Assembly (NCBI GenBank): GCA_030272155.1
Contig: CP126198.1
Location: 5,022,001 to 5,086,000, forward strand
Reading direction: 5' to 3'
DNA from: Tetradesmus obliquus
Taxonomy: Eukaryota; Chlorophyta; Chlorophyceae; Sphaeropleales; Scenedesmaceae
DNA: 64,000 bases
Below the pieces are notes generated by a model that was not told the origin of the DNA, made no database searches, and worked only from the letters and a program-made list of their open reading frames with translations. Made by a program: the position numbers and the translations under genes. Below, one piece after another: positions 34,693 through 46,760 of the stretch. Position 1 is the stretch's first letter. Every line of letters begins with the position of its first letter.

Positions 34693-36716
34693 GTCAGCAG
34701 CAGCAGCGGCAGTTGAGAAGATGCCATTGCGTAGACGCTGGGTGCAAGCAGTTGTAGCATATACACTAAATGACTTGCTGCAGCTGACAACTACAGGGCA
34801 CCGTCAATGCCAATTAAACATTGCTGCGCTGACACCAGTCGTAATGCTGCTATGGGACGCCCACACAACAGTTCGCAGAGCTCCGAAGCACGGGCTGCAC
34901 GCTGCGACACAACAAACCTGGCATCATGAAACAGCAACCTCCCGGGCAATCTCAGGCGAGCACACAACCAAAAACAACATATCAAACACAGCACAGGCTG
35001 CTTACCGGCCCCACAGCATAAGCGCCAGCAGCCTCTCCCTCCCCTCCACTGTACTCCGCATGGCCAGCAGGCGCCAGCACACTCAGCAGCGACAGCGTTG
35101 CTTTGGGACGCCCACGCACCAACACACAAAGCTCTCAAGCACGTGCTGCACGCTGCGACACAGCAAACTTGGCATCACACAACAGCAGTCTCCCCAGCAA
35201 TCTCAGGCAAGCAAACTACCAAAAACTTGAAGTCAAACACAGCAAACGCTGCTCACCGACCCCACAGAGTAAGCGCTCGCCGCCTCCTCCCCTCCACCAT
35301 ACTCCGCATGGCCAGCTGGCGCCAGCACACTCGTAGTCTGCTCAGCATCATGCAACGGAAGCCCAGCAAACTAGCAGGCAACCACACAACCAACAACATG
35401 GTGTGTCCAGCCAGATGCCTGGTGACCACACACACAGCAGATCAGCAAGCTGCTTACGGGTCCAACAACATAAGCGCCAGCCTCCCCCTCCCCTCCACTG
35501 TACTCCGCATGGCCGGCCGGCGCCAGCACACTCAGCAGCGACAGCGCAGTAGCAGTTGTGGCTGGTGACAGGTCATCAATCGGGAAGCTATTCAGCCTCT
35601 CCCTCAGCGCAATCAGCAGCTGCTGCTGATCCAACGAACCACCAACCTCCTGCGCTGCTGCTGCAAACTCCTGTGCTGCTGCTGCTGCAGCAGCAACAGC
35701 AGCATTGACCTGGCCTGGGGTGCGGGATCCGGGGGATAGGGTCCCGCGCATTGCTGCTGTGCCGCACAGCATTGCTGCTGCTGCTGCTGCTGCTGGGGGC
35801 TGTGCATCCTGGAAGGAGGGGTGGGGTGTGTTTGGGAAGCTGCTGCTGTTGCTGCTGCTGCCGGGGCGCTCCATTTGGTACAGCGCTGCAGCAGCAAACA
35901 AGCAGGCAGGCAAACGTAGCAAGCATATAAGCACATAGGCCGTCGAACGGGTGCACGTTTCACCAGCAGCCAGGGTGCTCCATCTGGTAGAGCGCTGCAA
36001 GAAAATGAGCATACAGGACGACACACAGGCACACTAGCAGCAGCAATTGGTGGCCCCGTGTGGTACAGCGCTGCAGCTGCAAGCAGGCACACGTGGCAAG
36101 GACATGAGCAAGGACCCCACTGTATCAAGCACTGCAGTGCGCACGTTTGCAACAAGTAGCTCGTCTTAACAGAGAGTCCAAGGGAGCTTTTTCACATGCA
36201 AACCACGCATGTGATTGCTGGCTGCTCACCGCTGCCAAGTGATCCTGCATCCATCACTGCAAAGGGCCCCGGCGCTGATCGAAGCTCTCCAGCAGCAGCA
36301 TCCGGCTTGGATGCTTGACTGCTGCTGTACTGCTGAGGCCTGCTGCTGCTGCTGCTGCTGCTGGTGGTGTGGGTCTGCAGCAGGAGGGGCATCATCAGAC
36401 AAGCAAACCTCGTCAGCGGCAGCCAAATGATTAGGGCATCTGGAAAAACCCACAATATACCAGGAAACTGAAGAGACAAATATGATCGGCACCGCCTGGC
36501 GATGTGAAGCATGACAGATGTTGCCTAGGGTTGTTGCTGTTGTTGAGGCAAGCAGCAGCAGCATCTCACCTCAGGCAGCAGCACCCGCAGCGCGTTTGCC
36601 AGCCAGCCCAGTCCTGGCACCAGCTGAATGATTTGCACACAAATCAAAACGTATCCCAGCAGCAGGCCGAGGTATGCACCGCTGGCATAGTAAGGCACTG
36701 CAGTTACACGCTGCAT
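33470..36716 (-). CDS. Hypothetical low-complexity protein with one membrane segment
   Basis: Model: 36570-36716, 36230-36374, 35458-35885, 33470-34642; 1893 nt, 630 residues, all phases consistent. Residues ~14-45 (AYLGLLLGYVLICVQIIQLV, then LGWLANALRVLLPE) form one strong hydrophobic segment near the N-terminus. The rest is Ser/Ala/Gln/Gly-rich, with isolated more conserved-looking patches: DQQQLLIALRERLNSFPIDDLSP, TRKFPVGTFGGSKKF, and a basic C-terminus KKQKGLLAALKAKVGKGRQQ. I do not recognise a family. The ATG at 36716 is the first in frame, but an upstream non-ATG-linked open frame leaves room for another 5' exon. It could be an anchored scaffold, but function is unknown. Confidence 0.6.
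34990..36075 (-). repeat. Splice-junction copies around exon 3 of the hypothetical gene
   Basis: The end of exon 35458-35885 (LAPAGHAEYSGGEG… with donor GTAAGC) is repeated downstream at about 35262-35330 and 35010-35080, with ~240-bp spacing and similar intron sequence between. Its start (ALYQMER with acceptor) has copies upstream at about 35965-36000 and 36045-36075. Confidence 0.85.
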
Positions 36717-37430
36717 GATGAGAGCGATGCTGCGTCCTGCAAGCGCTGTTCGAAGCCCTATGAGCCGTGAAACTGACGATCGTTGCTGTGCGGTGCAATT
36801 AGGAGCAGCAGGCGAAGGCTGGTATGAAAAAGAGCCTCTAGGGCCTTTTGGCGTGAGCAACAAACAAGTGCGGTGGACACAGTAGAAGGTGTAAGGATAC
36901 GAGGGTGTTCGGGTAAACAAGCACCGACAGTCAACTTGTTGGGACGTAAAGCAGGCTCGGCTCGTCGGTCCAATGGCAGCGTCACGGTCTGTGCAGGAAC
37001 TGGTCCATGGTTGCAAAAAGCTGACACGCGGGTAAGGAAATTGTTACTTCCAAACGTCTAAGTCAGGGGCTTGAAACAGGCTCAAGGAATCGTGTACACC
37101 GCAGCCCGTGCATCGAATCCAAACACGCGACCGTTTGTTACAAGTTGCCCGCGGTAAATGCTGTCACATCTTCATCATGCACTGTCTTTGTACTAAGTGC
37201 TCACAAATTCAAATAGTTGCGTGCTACGGCCGGCCGTTCTCGAGCCTGGCCGAAGTTACCTCCACTACAGCCAGAGGCTGGCTTCAGGCAGTGAGAGCCA
37301 CATTACACCATGCTGCTGATACATCCTTGCCACACGTGGTGGATAGTCATATAACTCTGTCACAATCCCTAACACATGGCCTGCAGGCATAGCACGTGCC
37401 AGTAGCTTGCTTGCTCTGGCAGCCGCTGTA
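36717..37430. other. Intergenic between hypothetical and senescence-domain genes
   Basis: No exon recognised. This should be the promoter side of the hypothetical gene and part of the 3' UTR of the senescence-domain gene. Confidence 0.4.
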
Positions 37431-37439
37431 CAGCCGACG

Positions 37440-37640
37440 AGAGGATCTAGGGGGCATGCAGATGCATAGCAGGTGGTCGCCTTCTCCGCAGCCATCACAA
37501 TAAGCAATTCAGCCTCATTGTCTGTTCAATGGCAGGTGCCATAGGACGGATAACGAGGCCCAAATGCTCATTTGTGATGAGTGTGGTGAAGGCGACCACA
37601 TCCGGTGCATTGGCAAGCCCCCTTTTGAGCCTCTCATCGT
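37440..37640. pseudogene. Two half PHD-finger fragments in opposite orientation
   Basis: On the + strand 37540-37640 reads TDNEAQMLICDECGEGDHIRC followed by a Lys-Pro-Pro turn, the first half of a PHD zinc finger (C-x2-C-x5-H-x2-C). On the minus strand 37440-37530 reads TDNEAELLI then, after a one-base shift, CDGCGEGDHLLC-x-C-x-PP. The two copies are diverged and neither has the second half of the domain. They are probably remnants of a mobile element that carried a PHD finger. Confidence 0.6.
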
Positions 37641-37683
37641 TTTAAAATTTCTCAGCGCTGCATACAGTCATCACATGCCAGCC

Positions 37684-40600
37684 TCATGCAAAGGCAAACG
37701 GCAGCCCAAAGGCTGGCTTCCTTTGCTGCTGCTGCTGCTGCTGCTGCTGCGGCTGCTGCTGCTGCTGCTGCTGTGGTGGCGGCTGCTGCCCTCCCTTCAG
37801 GCGAGCCAGCTCTGCTGCAAACGCCGCCTTTTCTTTCTCCAGTGCTGCTCGCTCCTCATCAATCTGCTTGCGCAGAGCCTCTCCCTCCTGCAAGCAGAGT
37901 CGGCCGCAATGAGCAGCAGCACAGGTACTGTTATGGTCAAAGTGACGGTCAAAGGTTGACGCCACAGTATGCATCACCATAGCTACTGTCAAAGTGCGTC
38001 GATACAGAGTTTACATACATGCAAGCATTGGACTAAAGCTGCAGCTGCCAACTGGCGTCGAGTGTAATGTGCGGAGGCTGTCCCTGCTGTCTGGCAGAGT
38101 CTGCAAGCATGGAGTTAGCCCATAGCAGTTTGCAGTGACACTGTCTGCATCAGCTGGACAGCCGTTTGTGCTGCCGGCAGCATACATGTTGATCTTTTCA
38201 TTTACGTCTTTCATGATGCCATGCTCCAGTCTCAGCAGCAGCTCCTGCACTCCTGGAGTGTGCAGCTCACAGCTTAGCAAGTTGCCAGTGGCAACTTGCT
38301 GCGGTACTGGCATCTTTTCGGCTGATACTACAGTACATGTCCTGCAAGTAACCTGCTTGAAACCTGCCGTAGCACACCAGTGCCACCTTGGCCCATGCAG
38401 CTGCCACAGGCTTTGCTGTTAACCACTATGTATCACAATGCTATAAGTCAAAGTACTGCCGGTAAATACAACTGTCATACCCGCCAACTGCTGTATCGCA
38501 CCAGTGCCACTGCCTTGCCCTCCACCCTGCTGGTGGTCTCTTTGCAGCTGGTCAGCACCACCTGCAGCAGGAGCAGCACACACCACGGCAGCAGGCAAAG
38601 TCAGTAAATACCAAGACACACGACCAGACTGTCTGTTGTCCCTCGGTGCCTCTTTGCAACTGGTCAGCATCACCTGCAGCGGGAGCAGCACACACCACGG
38701 CAGCAGATCAAGTCAGAAGGACAGTCATCATGCAGGGCCGGTGGCGTTGATTCTATGGCTTGATGGGTAACATAATGATGATGATGACTCATCATGCTGA
38801 GGGACATTGTGCAGCACACTTCTTTTGCGAGGGGATAGTTACATGTGGGTCCTGGCACCATCGATGGTGGTTAAGATATCTTATATGGTATTTGGCGCGG
38901 ACACCGCCCCCAGCAGGCATGAGCTGGTGCTGACATACTCCATGTCTCAGCAAACTAGTAGTGCACGGCATTTACCCACCTGTGTCGGCTGCGCATACTC
39001 CATGGCCACGCCCATGTTAGCAGATGCCCATATGCAAAGCATGCGCTGCATTCATCGTAACATAAAGTACAAAAGTGCACCCACATGCGTCGGCTGCGCA
39101 TACTTTATGGCCACGCCCATGTTGGCAGTCTCCAGACGCATGCAAGCAGAGCATGCGCAAGCTGCACCACATTCAATGCAGCATAGCATACCACACAAAC
39201 CATACAGTCAATGTACTACATTATAGTATAACTTGTCAATTTCACATCTATTGTCGCCTACCTGTGTCGGCTGCGCGTACTTCATGGCTACACCCATGTT
39301 GGCGATGCCCTCAACAGTGTCGCAGCTCTCAGCGGTCACGGCAGCCACCTGACGCGGCGGCAGCAGCAGCAGCAGCATGAGTCAAAACAAGAGCAGCAAC
39401 CACAGCTTGGGTCAGAACATAATCAGTGCCGCAGCTCGCAGCCATCACAACAGCATGTTGTTTACACAATGCGCACAGAGAGGTTTGGGTGTGCTCAAAG
39501 CACTCTCGCAGTACCTCCAGTACATAATCATTTTGGGCAGTCAGACTGCAACGCAACGGGCTCCACTAAGCGGTACCGACCTGCTCCTGTGCTTAGGAGT
39601 TCTCATACGCACACCCCGTCCCGTTGCAGCAAAGTACCTCAACGTAAGATTTACAACACATGCAACTGGTATTTTGCTGTTCACTTTCTCACCTGCTCCC
39701 CGTACTGGTAGTTCATCACGTCCACGGTGGCGCTGCGCGCACCCTGCCAGGCGCTGCCCGCGGCATCCAGCACCGCATCACGCACAGCAGCAATGTCCTG
39801 CACAGACAGATTCAACGGCAGCATCGGTGTCATCATCATCAACAGCAGCAGCTCAACTATGGCCTGCTGCCTCAGCCTGTGAGACTGCCAGCCAAAACAT
39901 AAGTGAGCGGCCAGCACTTGCAGTGACAAGCATTCAGCAAGGAGCCGGCCGTTGATTAGCTGTGCAGCGCCAGCAGTACGGTGGGCAGCGTGCATGTTAA
40001 GTTGGAAAGCCTCACGACAACGCACGGCTGCTGGCCGCCGCCTCACACTCAACAAGCAGCATCGTAGCGTTACAAACAGGTGTGGCACCAGCGTCTCAAC
40101 GCAAGAAGCGTCAGCAAGAGAGCGGTGGCTTCCCAGCAATGCAGCATCAAGAAGAGAAATGTGACTGGCATCAAACAACAACATGATCAAGCCCCAAAAA
40201 ACCCTGCTCCGCCTCACCCTCAGCAGCTCAATGCCAATGCCTCCCACTGCTGCCAGCGGCGCCGCCACCTTGCCGCCGCCGCCGCTGCTGCTGCCGCTGC
40301 CGCCTTTGTCGCCGTCCTTCTTGCCTGCTGCTGATGACACCGTCTGCACAAGCGTACTGCCAATCTCGACGGTGGCAGCCTGCATGCCTGTGGCTACGCC
40401 TTTGGCCACTGCTGCGCCTGCTGCGGCGGCTTGCTTGGTCTTGCCGATCCTGCAGCAGCGGCAGCGGCAGCGGCAGCAGCAGCAGCAGCTCACTTGTCGC
40501 GCACGTCGGGGCTGACCTCCACGGGCTTCTCAGCCGGCTTTAGCAGCGGTTACCAGACAGGACTCATAATAGTAATCCTCGCCTGAGATTACTCACTTGT

Positions 40601-41811
40601 CACGCACGTCAGGGTTGGCCTCCACGGGCTTCTCAGCCGGCTTTTGCAGCGCTTACCAGACTGGACAAAAGGTAGTAATCCTCAAATCTGATTACTCACT
40701 TGTCGCGCACGTCGGGGCTGACCTCAACGGGCTTCTCAGCCGGCTTTGGCGCGTACTTTTTGTGCATCTCGGCAGCCGCCAGGAATGCATGGTTCGCCGC
40801 GTCACCCGCCTGCTTGAGCAGCATCTGTGTGTCCTCCGCGCCCTTGCGCATCATCTCATTGATCTGCAGTGGCAGCAGCAGCAGTAGCAACAATATAAGG
40901 TGTAGTTAGTGATATGGTGAGCTATGGTCATGTGATCAACATGCCGACAACATTCCTTGTGCTGCATCCAACATCACGCTCGCCGTCTTTGGAACTGTTT
41001 TCTGGTATCGCCAAATTAATATCCTCAACACCAATCCTGACTGCTTAAGTAACAATGTAACAAAACAAGACGTCACGTGCTCACCACTTTGGGGTCGATC
41101 TGCGGAATGGCCTGGTTGAAGAGCATGGCGTTCTACTCGACACCACCCGTGACTGCACATGTAACATTGTAACATTGTAACAATGTAACACATCACGTGC
41201 TCACCACTTTTGGGTCGATCTGTGGAATGGCCAGGTTCAAGGGCATCGCGTTCTTCTTGACATTCCTGCTCACGTGCATCACGCTCAGCTTGCCCAGCAC
41301 CTGCTCCAGCACCTCCAGCTCATGTGCAGGATGCGCTGCAGAAAGAATGCAGAAATGTACAAAGGCAGCACAGCGCAGCGTGTTTGAGCTTGTAGACGTG
41401 GGTTACAAAGCAAGCAGCACCTGCTGCAGCACCTCCAGCTGAGTCTGGGTGCGCTGCTGCAGCAGCAGCAGTGTAAAACAGCACATGGCAATCAGGTGTG
41501 TTTGTGCATCACGCTCAGCTTGCCCAGCACCTGCTCCAGCACCTCCAGCTCGTGAGCAGGGTGCGCTGCAACACAATACAATAGCAATCAAAGCAGTGCA
41601 GCACACATGTGATGACAGTTTAAAACCTGGCTTCAGCATGCCATCACAAGCAGCACCTGCTCCAACACCTCCAGCTCGTGAGCAGGATGCGCTGCAAATA
41701 TCACAGCAGTGCAGTACAAAGTGTTAGGACAATGAATTTCTGCTTGCAGTCGTCAGGGCAAGCAGGCCTTGCTTCAACACCTCCAGCTGAGCCGGGTGCG
41801 CTGCGGCGGAC

Positions 41812-41856
<45 letters not shown>

Positions 41857-43962
41857 TCGTACACGAGCTATTTGGTGCTGAGGCTGAGGATGCTGAGGCT
41901 GAGGATGAAACTCGTCCCGGCAGGCTCACTGTGAAATACACCATGTCATAAGACATATACTAACGCAATTGAAACTCACTGCGCTTGAAGATGACGCAGT
42001 AAAAGGTGTCATTGTCACCCTCCAGCACGCCGCTGAAGATGAAGGTGGGCTCGGCAGCATCACTGTGTCACACAACATGTTGTGTCTGACATGATAACAC
42101 CAACCACTCACTGCGTTTGAAGATAACGCAGTAGAAGGTGTCATTATCACCCTCCAACACTCCACTGAAGATGAAGGTGGGCTCCGCAGCGTCGCTCAGG
42201 CTGCGCATGGTGTGACTGCCCATGGACAGCCGCCACTGCGTCGTTCCAACCTGCACACAGACAGGAATGACATACGCATGATCTTAGATGATTTGAAACA
42301 GTATATTAACGCAGTACATTGCGTCGCTCAGGCTGCGCATGGTGTGGCTGCCCATGGACAGCCGCCACTGCGTCGTTCCAACCTGCAGGCGCAGGAATTA
42401 CGTAGGGGTATTAGTAGTTGTCAGCTGAGGTTGTGAGTCAAGTACTGAGGTGTGTCACTGAGGTTGTGAGTCAAGTACTGAGGTGTGTCACTGAGGTTGT
42501 GAGTCAAGTACTGAGGTGTGTCACTGAGGTTGTGAGTCAAGTACTGAGGTGTGTCACTGAGGCTGTGAGTCAAGTACTGAGGTGTGTCACTGAGGCTGTG
42601 AGTCAAGTACTGAGGTGTGTCACTGAGGCTGAGCATGGTGTGTCACTGAGGCTGAGCATGGTGTGGCTGCCCATGGACAGCCGCCACTGCGTGGTGCCGA
42701 CCTGCACACGTAGGGGTGAAACGTACGTAATGATGGATGTTAAGTAAGACAGTATCAAGTACATGGTGCGTCACTGAGGCTGTGCATGGTGTGGCTGCCC
42801 ATGGACAGCCGCCACTGCGTGGTGCCGACCTGCACATGCAGCAGCCGAAAGCCAGCAACGCCAGCAGCACAGATGACATATGGTATGTTCTGTGTTGTGG
42901 CTTAGAGCATGTTGAGGGACGCTGCTGCTGGTAGCCATAGCTGACATGGATGACCAGTGCAGAGTTCAATACTTTGTCAACACTGTTGACGATGGGTTTA
43001 ACACACATTCTACACCAAGTTGCATGTATTCTGCATCTCACAATGCTTGCGAGCCTCACCTGCAGCAGCGCTGAAAGCATGGGGTACTGCCGTGTTGCTG
43101 TTGCTGTGTAGACCTCAAGTGGGGCAGCCTCCTGCAGCTTGGTGCGCTTGGCACCGTTCACCTGCACAGCCATGCAGAAATGTGCATGTACATGTTGGCA
43201 AAGGTCAGCAGATGTTGGCAAACATGCTATTGGGATGTTCGGGTTTTATGCTAGCAGATGCTGTGCACCTCCAGTGGCTCTTCCTGCAGCTTGGTGCGCT
43301 TGGCGCCATTCGCCTGCACAGGTGAGCAGTACATTTCAACAGCCAACAGCAGATGTTGTTGGCAATAATGTTGTAAGATTGTGTTGGGTTATGCTAGCAG
43401 ATGCGGGCAGCAGAGGGCAGCGTCAGCATCAGCTATAGCGTACGCGCGGTGAGTTGTTCAAACAACTGCTGTGGGCCTGGAGTTTCCACGTGGCAACACA
43501 TTTTCAAGGTGCGCAGCTATGCATTTGCCACGGTCCTTCTGGATTCTGGAGCCGTTTATTTGTTCGTCATTTCGCATTCGTCCATGCTGGCACGTCATGA
43601 CTGAACTGATCAGTTCTGTGCAGAGCCGCAGTGTCAGGCAGTGATGACGAGGGAGGTGAAGTAGGTGCTAGGTTGTCTGCACACTGGATGTGTTGGCACT
43701 GCCTGCCTGGACATCATAAGGCTCACTGCATCAGGCTGCTGATGCATGCTTACTCTACGCATGCAGCAGCACTACTGCTGCCTGTAGCACTACATATGCA
43801 TGCAGCGGCTGGCGCCAGCACTGCAACGGATGAATGTTTTGTAAATGAGGTCTAACGCGTTTTTGCCGGGTTTCAAGCACGAATGGGGCTGCTCAGCAGT
43901 GCTGCACGCACCTGCCACAGCTCCACTGGGCCAGCACTGACGAGCTTGTTTGCTGGGTCCAT
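37684..43962 (-). CDS. Senescence-domain protein (ERD7/spartin-like)
   Basis: Exons (minus): 43912-43962, 43060-43161, 42112-42250, 41205-41335, 40700-40863, 40218-40449, 39693-39797, 39262-39348, 37684-37887; 1215 nt, 404 residues. The ATG has a good context (CCGCCATGG). N-terminal third: TTQWRLSMGSHTMRSLSDAA, DNDTFYCVIFKR. The middle matches the plant senescence/dehydration-associated domain in order: KYAPKPAEKPVEVSPDVRDK (the family's EVSPET-like turn), an Ala-rich GVATGMQAATVEIGSTLVQ helix, then VMNYQYGEQ-AAVTAES (family: HRYGEEAAKATNEG). Plant relatives are stress-induced proteins on membranes or lipid droplets. The C-terminus is a short coiled coil (EGEALRKQIDEERAALEKEK) and poly-Gln. 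Family call is from memory. Confidence 0.72.
38370..38740 (-). other. Possible optional exon region of the senescence-domain gene
   Basis: Minus-strand segments beginning GTGGTGCTGACCAGCTGCAA (about 38555) and GTGATGCTGACCAGTTGCAA (about 38675) follow CTGCAG acceptor-like sequences and are repeated, as exon starts are elsewhere in this window. They may mark an extra exon, but the 404-residue model is already in phase without them. Confidence 0.35.
38930..43330 (-). repeat. Splice-junction copies in the senescence-domain gene
   Basis: The exon end GVAMKYAQPTQ (39262) recurs downstream at about 38980 and 39085. PVEVSPDVRDK plus donor (40700) recurs at about 40600 and 40500. The exon start HPAHELEVLEQVLGKL (41335) has upstream copies near 41413-41455, 41519-41570, 41645-41690 and 41762-41815. 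GTTQWRLSMGSHTM (42250) has copies near 42340, 42670 and 42790. AEPTFIFSGVLEGDNDTFYC recurs at about 42000-42060. NGAKRTKLQE (43161) recurs at about 43275-43320. Confidence 0.87.
42426..42660. repeat. 33-bp minisatellite
   Basis: Six full 33-bp units (starting TGAGGTTGTGAGTCAAGTAC) run from 42426 to 42623, then degrade into TGAGGCTGAGCATGGTGTG. On the minus strand they encode (LSDTPQYLTHN)n. The right end grades into a copy of the exon encoding GSHTMRSLSD of the senescence-domain gene, so the array seems to have started from an exon copy. Confidence 0.92.
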
Positions 43963-46100
43963 GGCGGGATTTGTACCTTGGTTAGCTGCTTATGAAACGT
44001 TTGCGAAGACGGCGTAGCTTCGCTGTGTGTGGTGCAAGCACGGTGGTGCTGCCCGGAATCACTCGCACACGCTCCGACAGCACTCCCGCGAAACAGGTAC
44101 TTCTAGCAGCAGTAAAGCACGTAGTTAGTATGTACAAGCGGCATTGCACTACGCTCGACATGCAGCACAGCACTTGCTGCCGTTTGACACCCGCTCACGG
44201 TTGAATCAGCTTGTGGAGGGCAGCCATCGCGCCTGATGCCCTTGCCATCAAGCCAGCCATTTAACAAACAGATTTGAAGCATGCAAGCTGTGATACACGC
44301 ACCGACCACACCCGCAAGCCTCCCGGTTCCCGCCGGGCCGGGATGAGTTGGAGCAACCCACAGCTACATCACACGTGCACCTGCCACATCTGTTCTGCCA
44401 CCATCGCAAGCACACGCCCGCTGTCATTGCAGCGCATGCGCGCATTTGTTCATTCACAACCATCTCACTGTCAACAACTGGAGCCGCTTCACCTGTGACA
44501 GGCAATCATGAGCATGGCAGCTGCAAGCAGCGCGCTGTGTTGCCACCTGCTGCCAGCACAGCACGCGGCTGTCAGTATGAGTGAGTCGAGTGCAGGATGC
44601 CACCAGCATGTGGGTAGGATGCAACTTATGGTCACTGCCGCTGCCCATGCCTCAGACCCAGAAACAGCGTGCCGCCATGCCATGCTGCAACAAGCAGCCG
44701 TGCAGCACTAGCTGTCTGCTGCTCAAGAGTGCAGGCCTGTACCACTGTTTAGCAGACATTCAAAAGTCTGAAGGGACGGTAGCACATGTTAAAATGGAAA
44801 CAGAGTGCAATGGCATCACCGTGAGCGCTTTGATGCGCCTCGTCCTGGCCAGTGCAACGTTGCACATGGTTCAAACTTCTGCCAGAACTTCAATAAACCA
44901 GACAACAGCTCTCCTGCCCTGCTGAAGCAAAACAGCTGAATGTAAGGCAAGCATCAGCATTACCCAAACGGTGCCTCTGCAGAGCCGCCACCCCATGAAA
45001 TGACAAGTAACATAACATGTAACAACATGGTCACACTGCAGGATGACAACGGAGCCATTGGCTGGCAGCCAGGTTAGTCTCCTCTTGCAGCTGACAATGC
45101 ATTTGCTGCCCTTTGCGATGCGTCACCGGGGCAGCCTGTTGAAATTAACCACAAACAAGATCATGTTTGCAGCAGAGCAGCAGCAGGATCAGGCTACAAA
45201 CACACCACAACCATCTGTTTGCACATGGCTCGCTGTTTGCACATGCAGGGAGCATGAGCATTCTGGGTAGTGCAGTGTGACTGTGCATAAGGCCTGCACA
45301 TTGTGGGCCAGAAAGCAGAATACATACAAGCTGCCTCGAGGCAGCATGAAAGCAGGCCATGCCCCAAACACCTGTACACGAATGCTCTTGAATACAACAC
45401 TGCAAGGCACAGCACACTGGACACACGGATCACCAAGAACAAACAGCAGCAGATGCCACCATGCATGCGTAGCAGTAGCATGAGGCAGCTGCACATGTGC
45501 AGCAATGTGCTTAGGCAACAGCAGGCGCGTCACTTGCAAGTGCACTCATGGATGGTCATGGCAGCTGAGGTGTTGCTTTTGCTGCAGCTGCGGAAGTGCA
45601 GTAATGCCTGTTTGGCTGGCAGTGCAATACAGTAGGCCTTGCACAGCACCCTCATACATGCATGCCCTTCCATGTGCAGTGTGCACCAGAAACATCGCCT
45701 GTGCATGCCTGTGTGTTTGAGCTGCTTACATGCCTATATACATGGTGCTGCTGGCTGGCAGTGCAATACAGTCGGCTGTGCCCATCACCGCCAGACATGC
45801 GTGCCCTTGAATATGTGGGCACACACAGGAATACAACAGGCACCCGTGCTTGCATGGTTGTGTGCATGCAAACTGCATACAAGCGTATGTGCAAAGTGCA
45901 ACTGCTGCAGATGCCTTGTGCCGTGCCATGAAACTTTTTGTACGTCACAGCCAGCTGTCATGGGCAGCAGCAGACGGTAAAACCAACAGCGCATTCATTC
46001 CATAGCTTCCTGCACACCACCATGGCTGCACAGTTCACCAGCATCAACAGCGCGTCAAAACCTGCTGCAGCCCTCGTTTGTGTCAGCTTGTGAGCAGTGT
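43963..46100. other. Intergenic between senescence-domain and hydrolase genes
   Basis: No supported exon. A ~140-bp tandem repeat (GGCTGGCAGTGCAATACAGT at about 45614 and 45755) lies where the hydrolase 3' UTR should be. A TGTAA on the minus strand (45726-45730) is a candidate polyadenylation signal. Confidence 0.45.
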
Positions 46101-46109
46101 GGCATCATA

Positions 46110-46760
46110 ATGCAGCAACAGTAGCAGCAGCTGCCGCTGACACGCAGCACAGCACTTTATCGCCGCTTGATGGCTGTGCTGCTACCTGCAAAGGCAGCCG
46201 CCAGGTATGCACACCTGCTTGCTGCCGCTGCTGCTGCTGCTCCAGGCCAGCTGCCATGTGCCCAGCTGCTCACATACTATGCGCAAACATCAAACAGCCC
46301 ACACACCAGCAGCGAACCATTTCATAAAGCCCACACACACGTGTCTTCTACCTTTTGCAGCACCAGTAGCAGCAGCTGCCGCTAACACACAGCACAGCGC
46401 GCTATCGCCGCCTGGTGACTTTGCTGCCACCTGCAAATGCAGCCGCCAGGTATGCTGCCGCACGCGCATGTGGCCCAACCTGCTTGCTGCCGCTGCTGCT
46501 GCCGCTGCTGCTCCAGGCCCAGCTGCTGTGCGCCCAACTGCCCACTACAGATATTACGCGCAGACATCGAACAGCCCACACACCAGCAGCAAACCCGTTC
46601 ATACAGCCCACACATGCGTGTCTTCTGCCTTTTGCAGCACCAGTAGCAGCAGCTGCCGCTGACACGCAGGACATCGCTTATCGCCGCTTGATAACTCTGC
46701 TGCTACCTGCAAAGGCAGCTGCCAGGTATGCTGCCGCACGCGCATGCGGCCCAACCTGCT
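46110..46760 (-). repeat. Copies of the hydrolase terminal exon end
   Basis: The C-terminal GSGSKQVGPHARAAAYLAAA segment with stop (46678) is followed by copies at about 46402-46500 and 46110-46220, spacing ~235-240 bp. Both adjoin CAG-rich stretches. Confidence 0.82.

Noticed and set aside
42426-42660. Possible CRISPR-like array of 33-bp repeats
   Set aside because: Units are directly adjacent with no unique spacers, and the genome is eukaryotic; it is a minisatellite.
44248-44505. Cys/Gly-rich open frame as a small gene
   Set aside because: No signal peptide, splice context or repeat of motifs; composition fits chance in GC-rich DNA.
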